Assembly: GCA_013146195.2 (NCBI GenBank)
Contig: CM028382.1
Span: forward strand, 117,441,023-117,505,022
Length of the DNA: 64,000 nt
Source: Codonopsis lanceolata
Taxonomy: Eukaryota > Streptophyta > Magnoliopsida > Asterales > Campanulaceae
Direction: 5' to 3'
The translations under genes and the position numbers were made by a program. Below the pieces are notes generated by a model. It did no database searches and was not told where the DNA came from. It saw only the letters and a program-made list of their open reading frames with translations. Shown here piece by piece: positions 33,794 to 44,956 of the stretch. Every line of letters starts with the position of its first letter. Positions within the stretch are counted from its first letter, which is position 1.

Positions 33794-33842
33794 TTCTTTG
33801 AAAATTCATTTTTCCAAGATTAATCTCTTGAGAATAGATCCT

Positions 33843-36111
33843 ATGGCTCACTATATGTTGCCTACCTCGAATACAAGCCACGTCCCAATATTGGACGAAG
33901 GTCACTTTCAAGTATGGAAAGACAAAGTTATGAGATACATGAACTCTATTGATAATCGGTTATGGCAATGTGTTCAAACAGGTCCTCATATTCCGATGAA
34001 GCCAAATCTCCTAGCCGAAGTAGCAAGTGGACCTCCTGAGATACCAAAATCAATGATGAATGGATTGATGAAGAAAGGAAGCTTGTTGAGCTAGACAATA
34101 AGGCGATCCACATAATATCCATCTCAGTGGACACAAGCACATATCAACAGATAATCAGGTGCAAGACAGCTAAGGAAATGTGGGAAGCATTGGTGGAATA
34201 TCTAGAAGGAGACTTGCCCACCAGAGACAACAAAAAATACAACTATATTCAACAGTTCGACTCATTGAGAAAAGATCCAAAGGAGACACTACGACAAGCC
34301 TACGACAGATTTTGTGAGGTAGTTAATAGTTGTTATTCTCTAGAAAAAGAATATAGTATTAAGGAAGTAAATATGAGATTTTTAGCCTCTTTAGGAAGTT
34401 TGTGGCATGTTAAGACCAATGCTATTAAAGAGTCCAAAGACTTAAACTTCATGCATCTTCGAAGTTTGTATGCGAGTTTAACTGTCTATGATCAAGAACT
34501 GACTTAAGCTCAAGAACAGGACAAACAATTTAAACTTTCTTCTTTTTCTACTATCTCTCAAGAAAATTCTGATGTAGAAAATAAATCATCTACTTCTTCT
34601 TCTTCAAATGATAATGACATTCTATCTGACGAACAATTTGCTATGTTCGTTAAGAAGTTTCAAAAATTCTCAAAATTTAATAAGAAGAAGGAAGCAAACC
34701 AGCAGACTTTCAGAAAAACTGCTGAAAGCTCACAAAATTATGAGATAATTTTTGCTTCAACTGCAGAAAGCCTGGTCATTTTGCTTCTAAATGTCCTAAG
34801 CCTAAATATGAAGCTTATAAAAGGCGACCTTCTAAATCATTTTCAAAACATAGAGGTCTGCTGGCTGAGGACTTAGAAGAAAACAAAGTGTCCACCTGGT
34901 TTGAAACTAATTCTGATGAAGATGATAGTGATGATTCATCTGAGCAGGCACATATCTGCCTTGTTGCTCTAGAGTCACCTCCCACCTATGACTCAGACAG
35001 TGAAATTAAATATTCTCCTTTTCAAGCTAACGTAAAACAAGCCACTGAAGAGCCTTCTAAAGAAGAAATACTCAAGGATGCTCAGGATATGCTTGAGGAA
35101 TTCAATGAATTTAGAAAGGCTTATGTTAAGTTAGCTAAAAGTCATGAGAAGTTAGGAACTGAGAAATCCATGCTGGAAGCCGAGTTAAAAACTCTTCATG
35201 GAGTCCAGCAGGAAAGTATCAAGTTAAAGGAAGAGAACAAGTTTCTCAATGAGAAGGTTGCTTGCCTAATTGGTCATGCCAAAGAGGTATCTGCTGAGAA
35301 AGATGAGTTACAAAAAACCATCGACTTATGGAATAACTCTAAGGCTGTTTTTGATCAAATTCTTGGAGAACAAAAGTCTTATAATGACAAAACTGGACTA
35401 GGTTTCTCTGAAAACACTGCTGGCACAACCTCTAAACAAAAAACAGAAGACTTGTCTGAACAAACTGGTGATGATTTTCCATATCATCAGCAGTTTAACA
35501 ACAAGGGTAGACAAGGAATTGGCTATGCTGCTATTTACTATAAATATCCTAAGACTCGAGCATTTAAGACCAATAATGCCCCAAAAGTGAAGCAATCATC
35601 AGCTGGCGAAAAATCTGCTAAGGATCGTGCTGACTACCAATGTCCTTCTACCAGCACCCCTGCTAAAGGAAAGGCTGTTGTTTATAGGAAAACTAAAAGT
35701 CAACACAAGCCTGTCAGATTTATCAAAAGTACCCACGGTGATGATGCTTCTCACAAGACTGCTGACTTTAAGCTAAAAGGAAAAATGTATGAAGAATCTA
35801 GGTCTACTGTTAGCAGATCTGCTAAGGCAAGAACTGTTGAATATAGACTCAAGGAAACTCATACAGAACATTACAAGTCTGCTGAGTCAAAGGCGGCTGC
35901 CAAAAGCAAGCTTGCTAAGATGTCTACCGAAAACCAGTTTTCTCAACTTAACATTTGTAATTTTCATTGTTGTACTTTCTGCAAATGTTTAGGCCACTTG
36001 GCCCATGAATGTCTTCTGAAATCCATTATGAAGCCTACTGGATATCCAATTCCAAAAGTAAGGCAAGTATGGGTTCCTAAAAATGCTAACCCTATGGACC
36101 CGAAAAGATAA
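33843..36111 (+). pseudogene. Copia gag (Sirevirus-like), broken
   Basis: Nucleocapsid precursor of the retrotransposon. It opens with MAHYMLPTSN and has the UBN2/Gag_pre features WKDKVMRYM, AKEMWEALVEYLEG and LRQAYDRFCEVVNS. A zinc knuckle C-FN-C-RKPG-H-FASK-C lies near 34752-34794, followed by a charged coiled-coil-like middle (about 35040-35350). A second, C-terminal knuckle C-TF-C-KCLG-H-LAHE-C lies near 35970-36011. Reading changes frame near 34080 and near the first knuckle, and a TAA interrupts it at 34505-34507, so no full Gag can be made. Two knuckles far apart are unusual for Copia in general but occur in long Sirevirus Gags. Confidence 0.85.
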
Positions 36112-36169
36112 ATATAGGGGACCATGATTTTCTTATTTCTATACCACAGGTATGCTTCATGTCTGCTAC

Positions 36170-39100
36170 AAATTAAGAAAAGAAAGACATATAGTATTTA
36201 GACAGTGGCTGCTCAAGACACATGACCGGAGAATCATGTCTTCTCTCAAATATTACTGAAGCAGAAGGACCGCCAGTCATCTTCGGATACAACGCTAAAG
36301 GAAGAACTATTGGATATGGATCTATCATTCGCGGAAATCTCTCCATAGGAAAAGTCTCTCTAGTAGAAGGCTTGAAGTACAATCTTCTGAGCATTTCCCA
36401 ATTTTGTGACAAAAGACTCATATGTCAATTCTCCTCAAACAGATGCGATATTAAAGATCCAAACTCTTGTTCAACCTTGGTGACTGGACATAGATAAGGG
36501 AATGTCTATGTAATAGATTTAAACATCTATGGCAAAGCTGCAAATCTATGTCTTGTAACAAACTTTGCTCAAGATAAAGGCTGGTTATGGCACAAACATC
36601 TCAACCATCTGAACTTCAAATATTTATCAAAGCTATCCAAAGACGGATTGGTGAGAGGAATGCCAAAAGTTTCTGCAGATCATGATCATCTATACAAAGC
36701 TTGTCAACTAGGGAAGCTCTCTAAAGCTTCATTTAAAAGCAAACCAAATCTTACAACTACTAGACCTTTGCAACTTCTTCACATGGATCTCTTCGAGCCT
36801 GCGACTACTATCAGCTATGGTGGTCATAGATACATTTTAGTCGTAGTCGACGACTATACAAGATATACTTGGACAGAGATGATGTCTTCAAAAGATCATA
36901 CCTATGACATCCTCACAGCACTGTTCAGAAGACTACAAACTCAAAAGCTCGATGAAATCAGTGATGTTCGATCAGACAATGGAACTGAATTCACCAATAA
37001 TAGGATAGCAAAGTATTGTGACGATCATGGCATTGGTCACAACTTCTCTGCTGTTAGAACTCCACAACAAAATGGTATAGCAGAAAGGAAAAACAGAACA
37101 CTTATCGAAGCTGCTAAAACTATGCTCGCCGAAGCAAAACTGCCTAAGCACTTCTGGGCAGAAGCCGTCAATACAGCATGCTTCACGCAGAATAGATCCC
37201 TGATCAACAAATTTCACGGTAAAACACCTTATGAACTTTGGAGAGGTAAAGCCCCAAACATTGGATTTTTCAAAATCTTCGGCTGCAAATGCTTTGTAGT
37301 CTACAATGGTAATGACTATAGAGGTAAATTTGATAACAAAGCCGATGAAGGCGTATTTCTGGGCTATGCTTTACACTCCAAGGCTTATAGGGTTTTCAAT
37401 AAAAGATCTTTAAAAATTGTTGAATCTATTCATGTTTCATTTGATGAATTTGATTTATTAGAGCCACATGTGGCTCCAAATGTTGCTGATGATTCTGTTA
37501 ATGTTGAGACAGGTACATCTCAAAATTCAACTTCTCAATCACCAAATCCTCCCTCAGCAACTCACTCAAATATTCCTGATCATCATTTCTCAAATGATTC
37601 AACAGAAGACCACAACCCTGCTCATGATAATCCTAATCCAGAGCCCATCACTTCTGAACTTCAAAATCCTATCCTTCAACTTACCTATGAATCCAATTCT
37701 GAACAACACATCCCTCAAGAAACAGCTGATTTTCCTCATAGTCCTCCTCCTGAACCTCTTAATGAAGAACCAACAGTGAATCACATCCTTGCTGTCACAA
37801 GAATATGCAAAGATCACCCTATTTCTCAAATCATTGGTGATATTCATGTAGGGGTGCGGACGAGAAGATATTCAAGAAATGAATGCATGTTTTGTGCTGC
37901 ATTTGTTTCAGAGGAAGAGCCTAAAAAGATTGAAGAGGCCTTACAAGATCCAAGTTGGCTAGAGGCTATGCAAGAGGAACTTCAGCAATTTGAAAGATGC
38001 CAAGTATGGAACCTAATCACAAGACCTGCTAATCATACTATAATTGGCACAAAATGGGTGTTCAGAAACAAAAAAGATGAGGATGAGAACATCATTAGAA
38101 ACAAAGCCAAACTCGTTGCACAAAGATATCGTCAAGAAGAAGGAATCAACTATGATGAAACTTTTGCTCCAGTAGCAAAGTTAGAAGCTATCAGAATTTT
38201 TCTAGCCTATGCCACATATAAGGACTTTATGGTATATCAAATGGACGTCAAGAGCGTTTTTCTCAATGGAGATCTTCAAGAAACTGTTTGTCACCCAACC
38301 TCCAGGTTTCATTGAGAAAGGAAAGGAAACTCATGTTTATAAGCTTAAGAAGGCTTTTTATGGTCTTAAGCAAGCTCCTCGTGCCTGGTATGAGACACTA
38401 TCCAAGTTCTTAATGGAACAAGGATTTGTGCGAGGGAAGATTGACACTACTCTTTTCATTCTCAAGCACAAAGGTTATTCACTGCTGGTGCAAATATACG
38501 TCGACGATATCATCTTTGGTTCTACAAATGAGAAGCTGTGCAAACGATTTGAGTCACTCATGACTGGAAAGTTTCAAATGAGCATGATGGGAGAACTCAC
38601 ATTCTTCTTGGGTCTTCAAATCCAATAATCCAACAAAGGAATTTTCATCTGCCAATCTAAACATGCTAACGAACTAGTCAAAAAATACGAATTGGAAATG
38701 GCCAACACCTTTGACACACCCATGTCTACTAAATGCAAATTATCTAAAGACTTACAAGGGAAAAAATGTTGATATTACTCAATATAGAGGGATTATCGGA
38801 TCTCTGCTCTACCTTACCGCCAGCAGACCTGACATAGTATATGCAGTTGGAGTATGTGCTAGATTTCAAGCAGACCCTCGTGAGTCACATCTTCTAGCAG
38901 CCAAGAGAATCATCAAGTACGTATCAGATACCACTAACTTAGGTATCTGGTATCCAAGAGAATCCTCTTTCAACCTAGTTGGCTAGTTAGATGCAGATTA
39001 TACTGGTTGCCAAGTAGATAGGAAAAGCACAAGTGGAACTTGTCAATTTCTAGGAGACAGACTTGTATCATGGGCCAGCAAGAAACAAGCTTCAGTTTCT

Positions 39101-39437
39101 AATTCCACCAGGCGAGAATACATAGCCATTGGAAGGCTGTCAAGCGCTTTGGATCAAACAACAGCTGGTGGACTATGATATCAAGGTAGCAGATTGCCCA
39201 ATCATGTGTGACAACACCTTAGCAATCTCTATCACGTACAATCCCGTGATGCATTCCAAGACAAGGCATATCGATGTTCGATATCACTTCCTTCGGGATA
39301 ATGTTGAAAAGAGAAACCTCAGCATGAAGTACATTTCCACTGAACACCAATTAGCAGATATCTTCACCAAATCATTGGAAGCAGACAGGTTTGCTTATCT
39401 ATGGGGAGAGCTTGGTACGCTTGACCCAACTGCTTGA
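36170..39437 (+). pseudogene. Copia pol: protease, integrase, reverse transcriptase, RNase H, broken
   Basis: Protease active site LDSGCSRHMTG near 36198. The Gag-pre-integrase motif region holds WLWHKHLNHLNF (36590). Integrase has the DDE set HMDLF (about 36780), SDNGTEF (about 36973) and QNGIAERKNRT (about 37067). A serine/proline/asparagine-rich linker follows (37450-37790). Reverse transcriptase has GTKWVFRNK, YDETFAPVAKLEAIR, LKQAPRAWYE and the catalytic YVDDIIFGS (about 38500). RNase H follows with SRPDIVYAVG, DADYTGC and HIDVRYHFLRD. There are a stop after the protease (36495), a frame change at about 38280, stops near 38626 and 38984 and another frame change near 39129. All catalytic motifs are recognisable, so decay is recent, but the polyprotein is dead. 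Confidence 0.93.
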
Positions 39438-39899
39438 ATAATGGTTCAACTTTATTTCTCTCAGTTGTATTATTTGAGCAGACTTAACTTTGCTACAAAG
39501 CAGACTTGCTCCTATGTAAAGAAAAACATGATTATTACTAATAACTCGAAGGCAGAGGTAAGTCTTCTAATTCCTAGTTTAAGAGGGTTATTTATAAAAA
39601 TTATAAGGGACTGATTTTAAAAATTGGTTGACATATTCTTTAAAAGGTTACTTTTTGACTGCCTAAGCCGTCAGTCATCAAGTCCTTTCAAGTGATAGCC
39701 ATCTGACTTAACGTCACCTCACCTGTTCAGACGACTAATTTCACACCTTTTCCCTAATAAACCCCTCAACCGCCATTTTCAAAATCACTTTTCCAAAAAG
39801 GGCTTCAACTTTCAAAACCCTTCTCTTCATTTTGCTTCATCTCTGCAAAATCAGTGAAGAACTCTTCGATTCATCTAGATCTTTCCTACGTCTTCTTTA
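39438..39899 (+). other. Spacer between pol and envelope-like gene
   Basis: AT-rich, no coding similarity seen. It includes CT-rich leader-like sequence just before the ATG at 39900. Confidence 0.4.
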
Positions 39900-42805
39900 A
39901 TGGTAAGACATATCTAACCCAGAATCGTTTATTCTCGTCGAAATTTTACATTTACAAATATGACATTTTGGTTTTACTACATCTGGGGTTTCTATGCATG
40001 AAAAATCTATCATTATTAAAGATTCATCCAACTAAGATCTTGTTCACTGTTAAAAATCTGTTATTTTTTTAACAATTTACTTTACATTTGTGTAACAATG
40101 GTTGTTGGCATTCTGTCCTGTACTGTCTATTGTTCGTATTTCACTTCCAAATATTTATTTTTCTTCAATGGACTGTTGAAATTCCTCATTTTCCGAGCTT
40201 CAATTTCATATCCTCCTCGAAATTGAGAATTTCAAATATCTTCCAAACCTAGCCCTAATTTTCTCTCTTATTCTGGTTAGGCAAAATCATCTGCCACTGG
40301 TTTATCTTCCGCACCTGCGTCTGCTTCAATCGTTGCGGTACCAGAACCATCACAAGCTCCAGCTCCTGAAGATGAGTTTCCCCACTTGCTGGACACCATG
40401 TATCATCATGGAATGTGCATAGATGCACCTACTGTCCATGCATACGCTTCTGGTATCAAGGTAGTTGATGACCTGAACCAGTCAGGGCTTCTTCCTCTCT
40501 TCATGTTTGAAGACGAAGCAGGTTATAACAACTACCTGGCGTAAGAGTTCTATCAGCGAGTCACTGTCAATAGCTCCTGAGGCTCCGTCTCAGGAACTGT
40601 ACGTGGCGTACATTTCTCTCTCACCGCTGATCGTATCGCCGAAATAGTTGGTGTAGAATTTGATGGTCCAACTGAGCTTACTAAGCAAGAAATGGCCACT
40701 GCTTGGTCATACATGCGTGGTGAAGGAACTCCTAAAGAGCCTCAAGGGAAAATGAAGCAAATCGTGTTCAACGATGATGTATACTTCATAAGTCATCTTA
40801 TTGATAAAAGCATGCTCTTCAAAAACGACACACGCGATATCATGACTACTGATCAGTTGGAGTACACAGCAGCTGTTATTCTCAACAAGCGCTTCAACTG
40901 GGCCACCATCATCTTTGATCTGCTACGTGATGCCATAGACAGTGTCAAGGCCTCCCTGAAGCAGAGAAGGCCCTTTGTGCGCTTCATCAATATGCTGCTG
41001 CGGAACAATCACTCCTTCTCCAATCGTTTAGTGCCTTCTGAGCTCAAGCCTATAAAGAAATCCATCAAATTCACCAACACCTCCATCTCCTCAACCAACA
41101 AACTGAGGAATGACAAGCTTGAGAAGCTAGGTCTACCTTCTCAGCCCTTGCTTGCTGCTATCAATCCACCTCCTTTGGTTGTCATCAGGATTAATCCAAG
41201 AACGGTGGACGATGCATTCATTGCCAAGCAGCTTGACAAGAAACATAAGAAGGATGTTGCTAAAGAGGGATGTTCAAGCCAATCTTCTGAGAAACCAATC
41301 GATCTTCCTCCTTCCTCCAAGAAATTCAAGAAACAACACTCTGGAGCCTCAAGCCAAGAAGAAAAAGAAATCTTTCAACTCTGCTACTGTCTCTGCTGAG
41401 CCTCCAGCCAAGAAGAAGAAACTGCATGTCGTTTTTACTGTTCTTACCACAGTGGCGAAAGAGACTGCTGAAACCGAACCAACCCCTCTTCGCCTCCGCA
41501 AACGTAAGTCCAAACGCTCTGAACCTTCCGAACCCTTCATTCCTTTTGTCCATCCTACATCTCCACCTCTTCCTTCTACAACAGACCCTGCTACTATTGG
41601 GGAGGAGCCTGCTGAGACCCTCTCTTCTCCCACTCCCTCAACAACCCCTGTTGTTGTTGAGGAGGAGCCTACTTCTTCTGTTCCCAAAAAGAAGAAACGC
41701 AGACTTCGCGCGAAGTCTGTAGCTCCACAACCATCCTCAACACCTCCACCTACTCCAGAAGTCATCCTTTTTCCACCTTCTTTCCTGAACCTATCTCTAC
41801 TATTTTTCCTGAATCTTCACTGGCCATCATCCCTGCTTCTACAACCCAATTTATTTCTTTTTCTATGCCCAATAACTTCTCTTCTCTCAACTCTCACATC
41901 TCTTCTCTTCTCTATCAAACTTCCTTCCTTCCTGAACTTTTTCCACCCTCACCTCATTTATCACACCCATCTCTATCTCTACTGACCTTTACCAGCTTCT
42001 ATTCCCTTCCATATCTTCTTCCACACATTGTTTTCTCTTTGAACTTTCTTCCATCTCTGACCTTCTCGATCCTTCTCCTACTCCTCCAAACTTCATTCTT
42101 CTTCCCGAATCTTCTTTTCCTCCTTCGTTCCTTGATGCCTCCTCTACCTCTTCCGCTTCCTCTATCAGTGATTCAGAGACTGATATGGAGCTTGACCCTA
42201 AACCTTCCATTCCTTCTTCACCTCCACACTCTGCTGATCTCAACTTTGCTTCTTCCCCCTCTTCTTCAGCCTCTGCTCATCCTGACATTGCTGAAACCTT
42301 TATCCCCATCAACCTTTCCCCTAACTCTTTTTTTTCTACCTCTGCTGATCCTGCCCTTCTTGATCTTCTTCATGCCAATAACGCCCAGCTTGAGCGTCTC
42401 AACAACACGGTCTCTTCCATGGTCCAACAGCTAGATGTGCTTACTTATGGCTTGAATGCTACTCATGCCACCATTTTCGATCTAGGAAAGATCGTTGAGC
42501 AGCTGGTGAACGATACTGCTCAAGCCTTCACTACTCATCGCTTTCTCGTTCAAGACCAGCAAGCCTCACTGACCAGCATGCTCCACTCCCAGCAGATCAG
42601 CATCCATGGCCTTTTTGATGAACTCCGAACTTCTATAGCCCGCGCTATCATTGCTGAAAGCGAAGTTCCCGACTTCACTGTTGTTCGCCATGTTGAACGC
42701 GCCAATAAAAGGGCTGCTGCTGCTGAGCAATGGCGGGTTGCTGTCATCAGGGAGGAGAGAGCTACCCACCTTTTGAATCAAGCATTGATTGAAGAACAGA
42801 ACTGA
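39900..42805 (+). pseudogene. Envelope-like third gene of Sirevirus element 1, broken, with a candidate intron
   Basis: Lies between pol and the 3' LTR, the place of the envelope-like gene in SIRE-type elements. An ATG at 39900-39902 is followed directly by a GTAAGA donor; an acceptor TCTGGTTAG ends at 40280 and opens a frame starting AKSSATGLSSAP. That frame runs to 41399 apart from two in-frame stops (near 40541 and 40577). The folded part holds AYASGIKVVDDL, RIAEIVGVEFDG and RFNWATIIFDLLRD, resembling the putative plant transposon protein domain. The later part (41400-42180) is a lysine- and proline/serine-rich linker with frame changes, and a C-terminal part (42185-42805) carries LLHANNAQLERLNNTVSSMV, probably coiled coil. 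No clear signal peptide or membrane span is seen, so a true envelope role is unproven. Confidence 0.65.
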
Positions 42806-43290
42806 CTGCGATAGCGCCTCAATGATCGCATCAGAATTTGGGTTGGTGATTACTTAGAGCGTCGTCGGACTCATCCAAACCTATTCTGATATGGTATAAC
42901 TCTTCTGTTCTATCTATATAACTCTTAAAAAAACTATAATTTTGCAAAACTCTGCTGTTAAACAGCTTGCTTAACTTACAGAGATAATTCTCTTTGGATT
43001 AAGATTACATGCTCTATCTTATGATCTTGTCCATTTAAACTTCGGGTTTAAACCTTTAAATTGCTTATATCCTGCTTATTGCTAAGATTTAAACTTTGCT
43101 CAACTTTGTACTTGATCTTTATTCTCTTTATTTTGTAAGTACCTAGTTTAGCTATCTCTCTACTCAAACTTCTGCTCTGAGAGGCATGTCTGCTCTTCTT
43201 AATAAAAACTTTTAAAGACATGTTATATCAGTGCATGATTCAAAGTCTATTGGTAGCTGAGATGATGACATCAACCAAATAGGAGGAGAT
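42806..43290 (+). other. Untranslated region and polypurine tract before 3' LTR
   Basis: No gene. The last bases AATAGGAGGAGAT (43278-43290) form the polypurine tract directly before TGTTGA of the 3' LTR. Confidence 0.75.
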
Positions 43291-44572
43291 TGTTGACTCT
43301 CACAGGTTCTAGATTTGGTTGAGTCATCTTCTGATTCTACTGCACAGTGGCTAATGGGTCTGCGTACCGATTAGTGTATCAACTGTCTTAGAATCAAGGG
43401 TGTTTAGAACTAGTTTGTTGTTAGTTCATTTAAGGCGCGGACCAGCAGGCTTCAACAGCAGCCTTGAAAACACAGCTCGAACAGCAGACTTGGAAGTATA
43501 CTCAAGGCTCAAAATCAAAGACAGTCAAATCAAGGAATTAAGTCACATGTTATTTGATTTAGATATTTTTAAAATATCTAAGTCAGATAATATTCAAAAA
43601 GATATATTCATCAGATTTCCCTCCAAAGAAGTCAACTCTTTAGACAACTTGACATCTGTACAGACTGTCTCACACATAATGACATCTGAAGACATTTCCT
43701 CATTTGGCTAAGGAGATTTTCAAGCTGAAACGCCTGCAAGACTGAAAACTTACTCTATTTGGAATGGCTGCCTCTGCAACTCTGAATCTCTGATATCTGT
43801 GTTGCATGCATCCTACAAAGCGCCGAAATGCATTTAATGCATTATAACGTTGGACACAACCTCTCTACCCTAAGTCCAACGGTCCTAAAGATCTCCCATG
43901 GTATTTATTCAAGCTCTGAAGATCTGAACAACAACTCTTGCAAAAATTAAACATTCAAGCTTCATCTTCATAACTCAAGCATTCAAGAGATCAAAGGACA
44001 ATAACTAACACTTCACCAAACTTCCTGAAGCTGCAGATCTGCCAGTCTTTACTCTGTTTCAGCTTCATCTAGTTTGATTATAAACTGTTATTTACTTTAG
44101 CACTTGAAAGAACAATTATTCATTGATTGTTTCTCTCATCATTATACACTTGGTTAAAAAACTATTTTTTGTACATGATCCATTAGTGATCCTACTCTTA
44201 CATCTAGTGGATAAACAAGTGCACCTTTTAAAATCCAAAGATAACCACTTTGGTAGTGGACGTAGTACTATTCATAGTACGAACCACTTCTAAACTATGT
44301 GTGCTGTCTGATCTATCTCTACCTATTTCTTAACTGTTGTTATCTTTACTTATCAAAGTCTGCCATTTAATATATCTTATTTTAAACAGCAGACCTTTTA
44401 TCAGTTCTACATTCTCACAGTCTCTCCGCTACCTTTACTTTTCTTGTAAAATTGCTTTAAAAAGAAAGAAGATTTTTTATAAGAAGTGTTTCGAAAAATT
44501 TTATACAAAACATTACTAGGCTATTCAACCCCCCCCCCTCTAACCTAGTTAGAACCTACTTTGGGACCAACA
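43291..44572 (+). repeat. 3' LTR of Sirevirus-like element 1
   Basis: 1282 bp, ends GGGACCAACA and is followed by GAGGC, the target duplication. Its right end lies 384 bp before the glutathione reductase start codon, in the same orientation. Confidence 0.93.
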
Positions 44573-44577
44573 GAGGC

Positions 44578-44875
44578 TATGAAGGGGGTGAGTATGCTGT
44601 GACAGGGGAGGGGGAGGAGGTGGTGATGGAAAGGGATGGAAGAAGCTGTGGATTGGGGGGGGGAGGGAGGAGACGGTGTGGGGGAAGGGATGAGGCAGTA
44701 AGGTGGGGGAGAGGGAGGAGGCGGTGTGGGGGGAAGGAGGAAACAGTGAGGTGGGAGAGAGGGATGAGGTGGTGAGGGGGTGGGAAGGGAGGTCAACTTG
44801 GATAGGGGAGGATAAAATAGGAAGTTTGAATTTTGGGGGGTTTTAGGGGTCAACTTGGTGTAACGGGGGGTTTTG
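44578..44875. mobile_element. Foldback element, right part, next to the GR gene
   Basis: Purine-rich inverse of 31880-32160. It begins with ATGAAGGGGGTGAGTATGCT, matching the inverse of the segment before the hairpin core, and ends near GGTGTAACGGGGGGTTTT. An alternating AT run (about 44881-44896) lies just beyond it. Confidence 0.8.
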
Positions 44876-44956
44876 GAAGTATATATATATATATTTTTGG
44901 CCAATATAGATTAATAAGGATATTAGATTAGAAAGATCAAAAAGAAGACGCAGAAA
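44876..44956 (+). promoter_or_regulatory. Only non-mobile DNA left upstream of the glutathione reductase ATG
   Basis: 81 bp: an alternating AT run that could act as a TATA box (ATATATATATATATTTT, about 44882-44898), then GGCCAATAT (an accidental or real CCAAT) and an A-rich leader to the ATG. Any further promoter elements must lie in the foldback or LTR DNA. Confidence 0.4.

Larger units (their letters stand above)
32492..44572 (+). mobile_element. Sirevirus-like Ty1/Copia retrotransposon, complete but decayed, 12.08 kb
   Basis: LTRs of 1284 bp (32492-33775) and 1282 bp (43291-44572), both TGTTGA...AACA. Perfect 5-bp target duplication GAGGC (32487-32491 and 44573-44577). A Met-type primer-binding site follows the 5' LTR and a polypurine tract precedes the 3' LTR. 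The order is gag (zinc knuckles), protease, integrase, reverse transcriptase, RNase H and then a long extra region with an envelope-like gene before the 3' LTR. Copia gene order, 12-kb size and an extra 3' gene are the marks of the SIRE/Maximus lineage. Every coding region has stops or frame changes. In the first 110 bp the LTRs differ at seven positions. Confidence 0.93.

Noticed and set aside
41865..42434. 189-residue leucine/proline-rich protein
   Set aside because: Out-of-frame reading of the low-complexity linker of the envelope-like gene in element 1.
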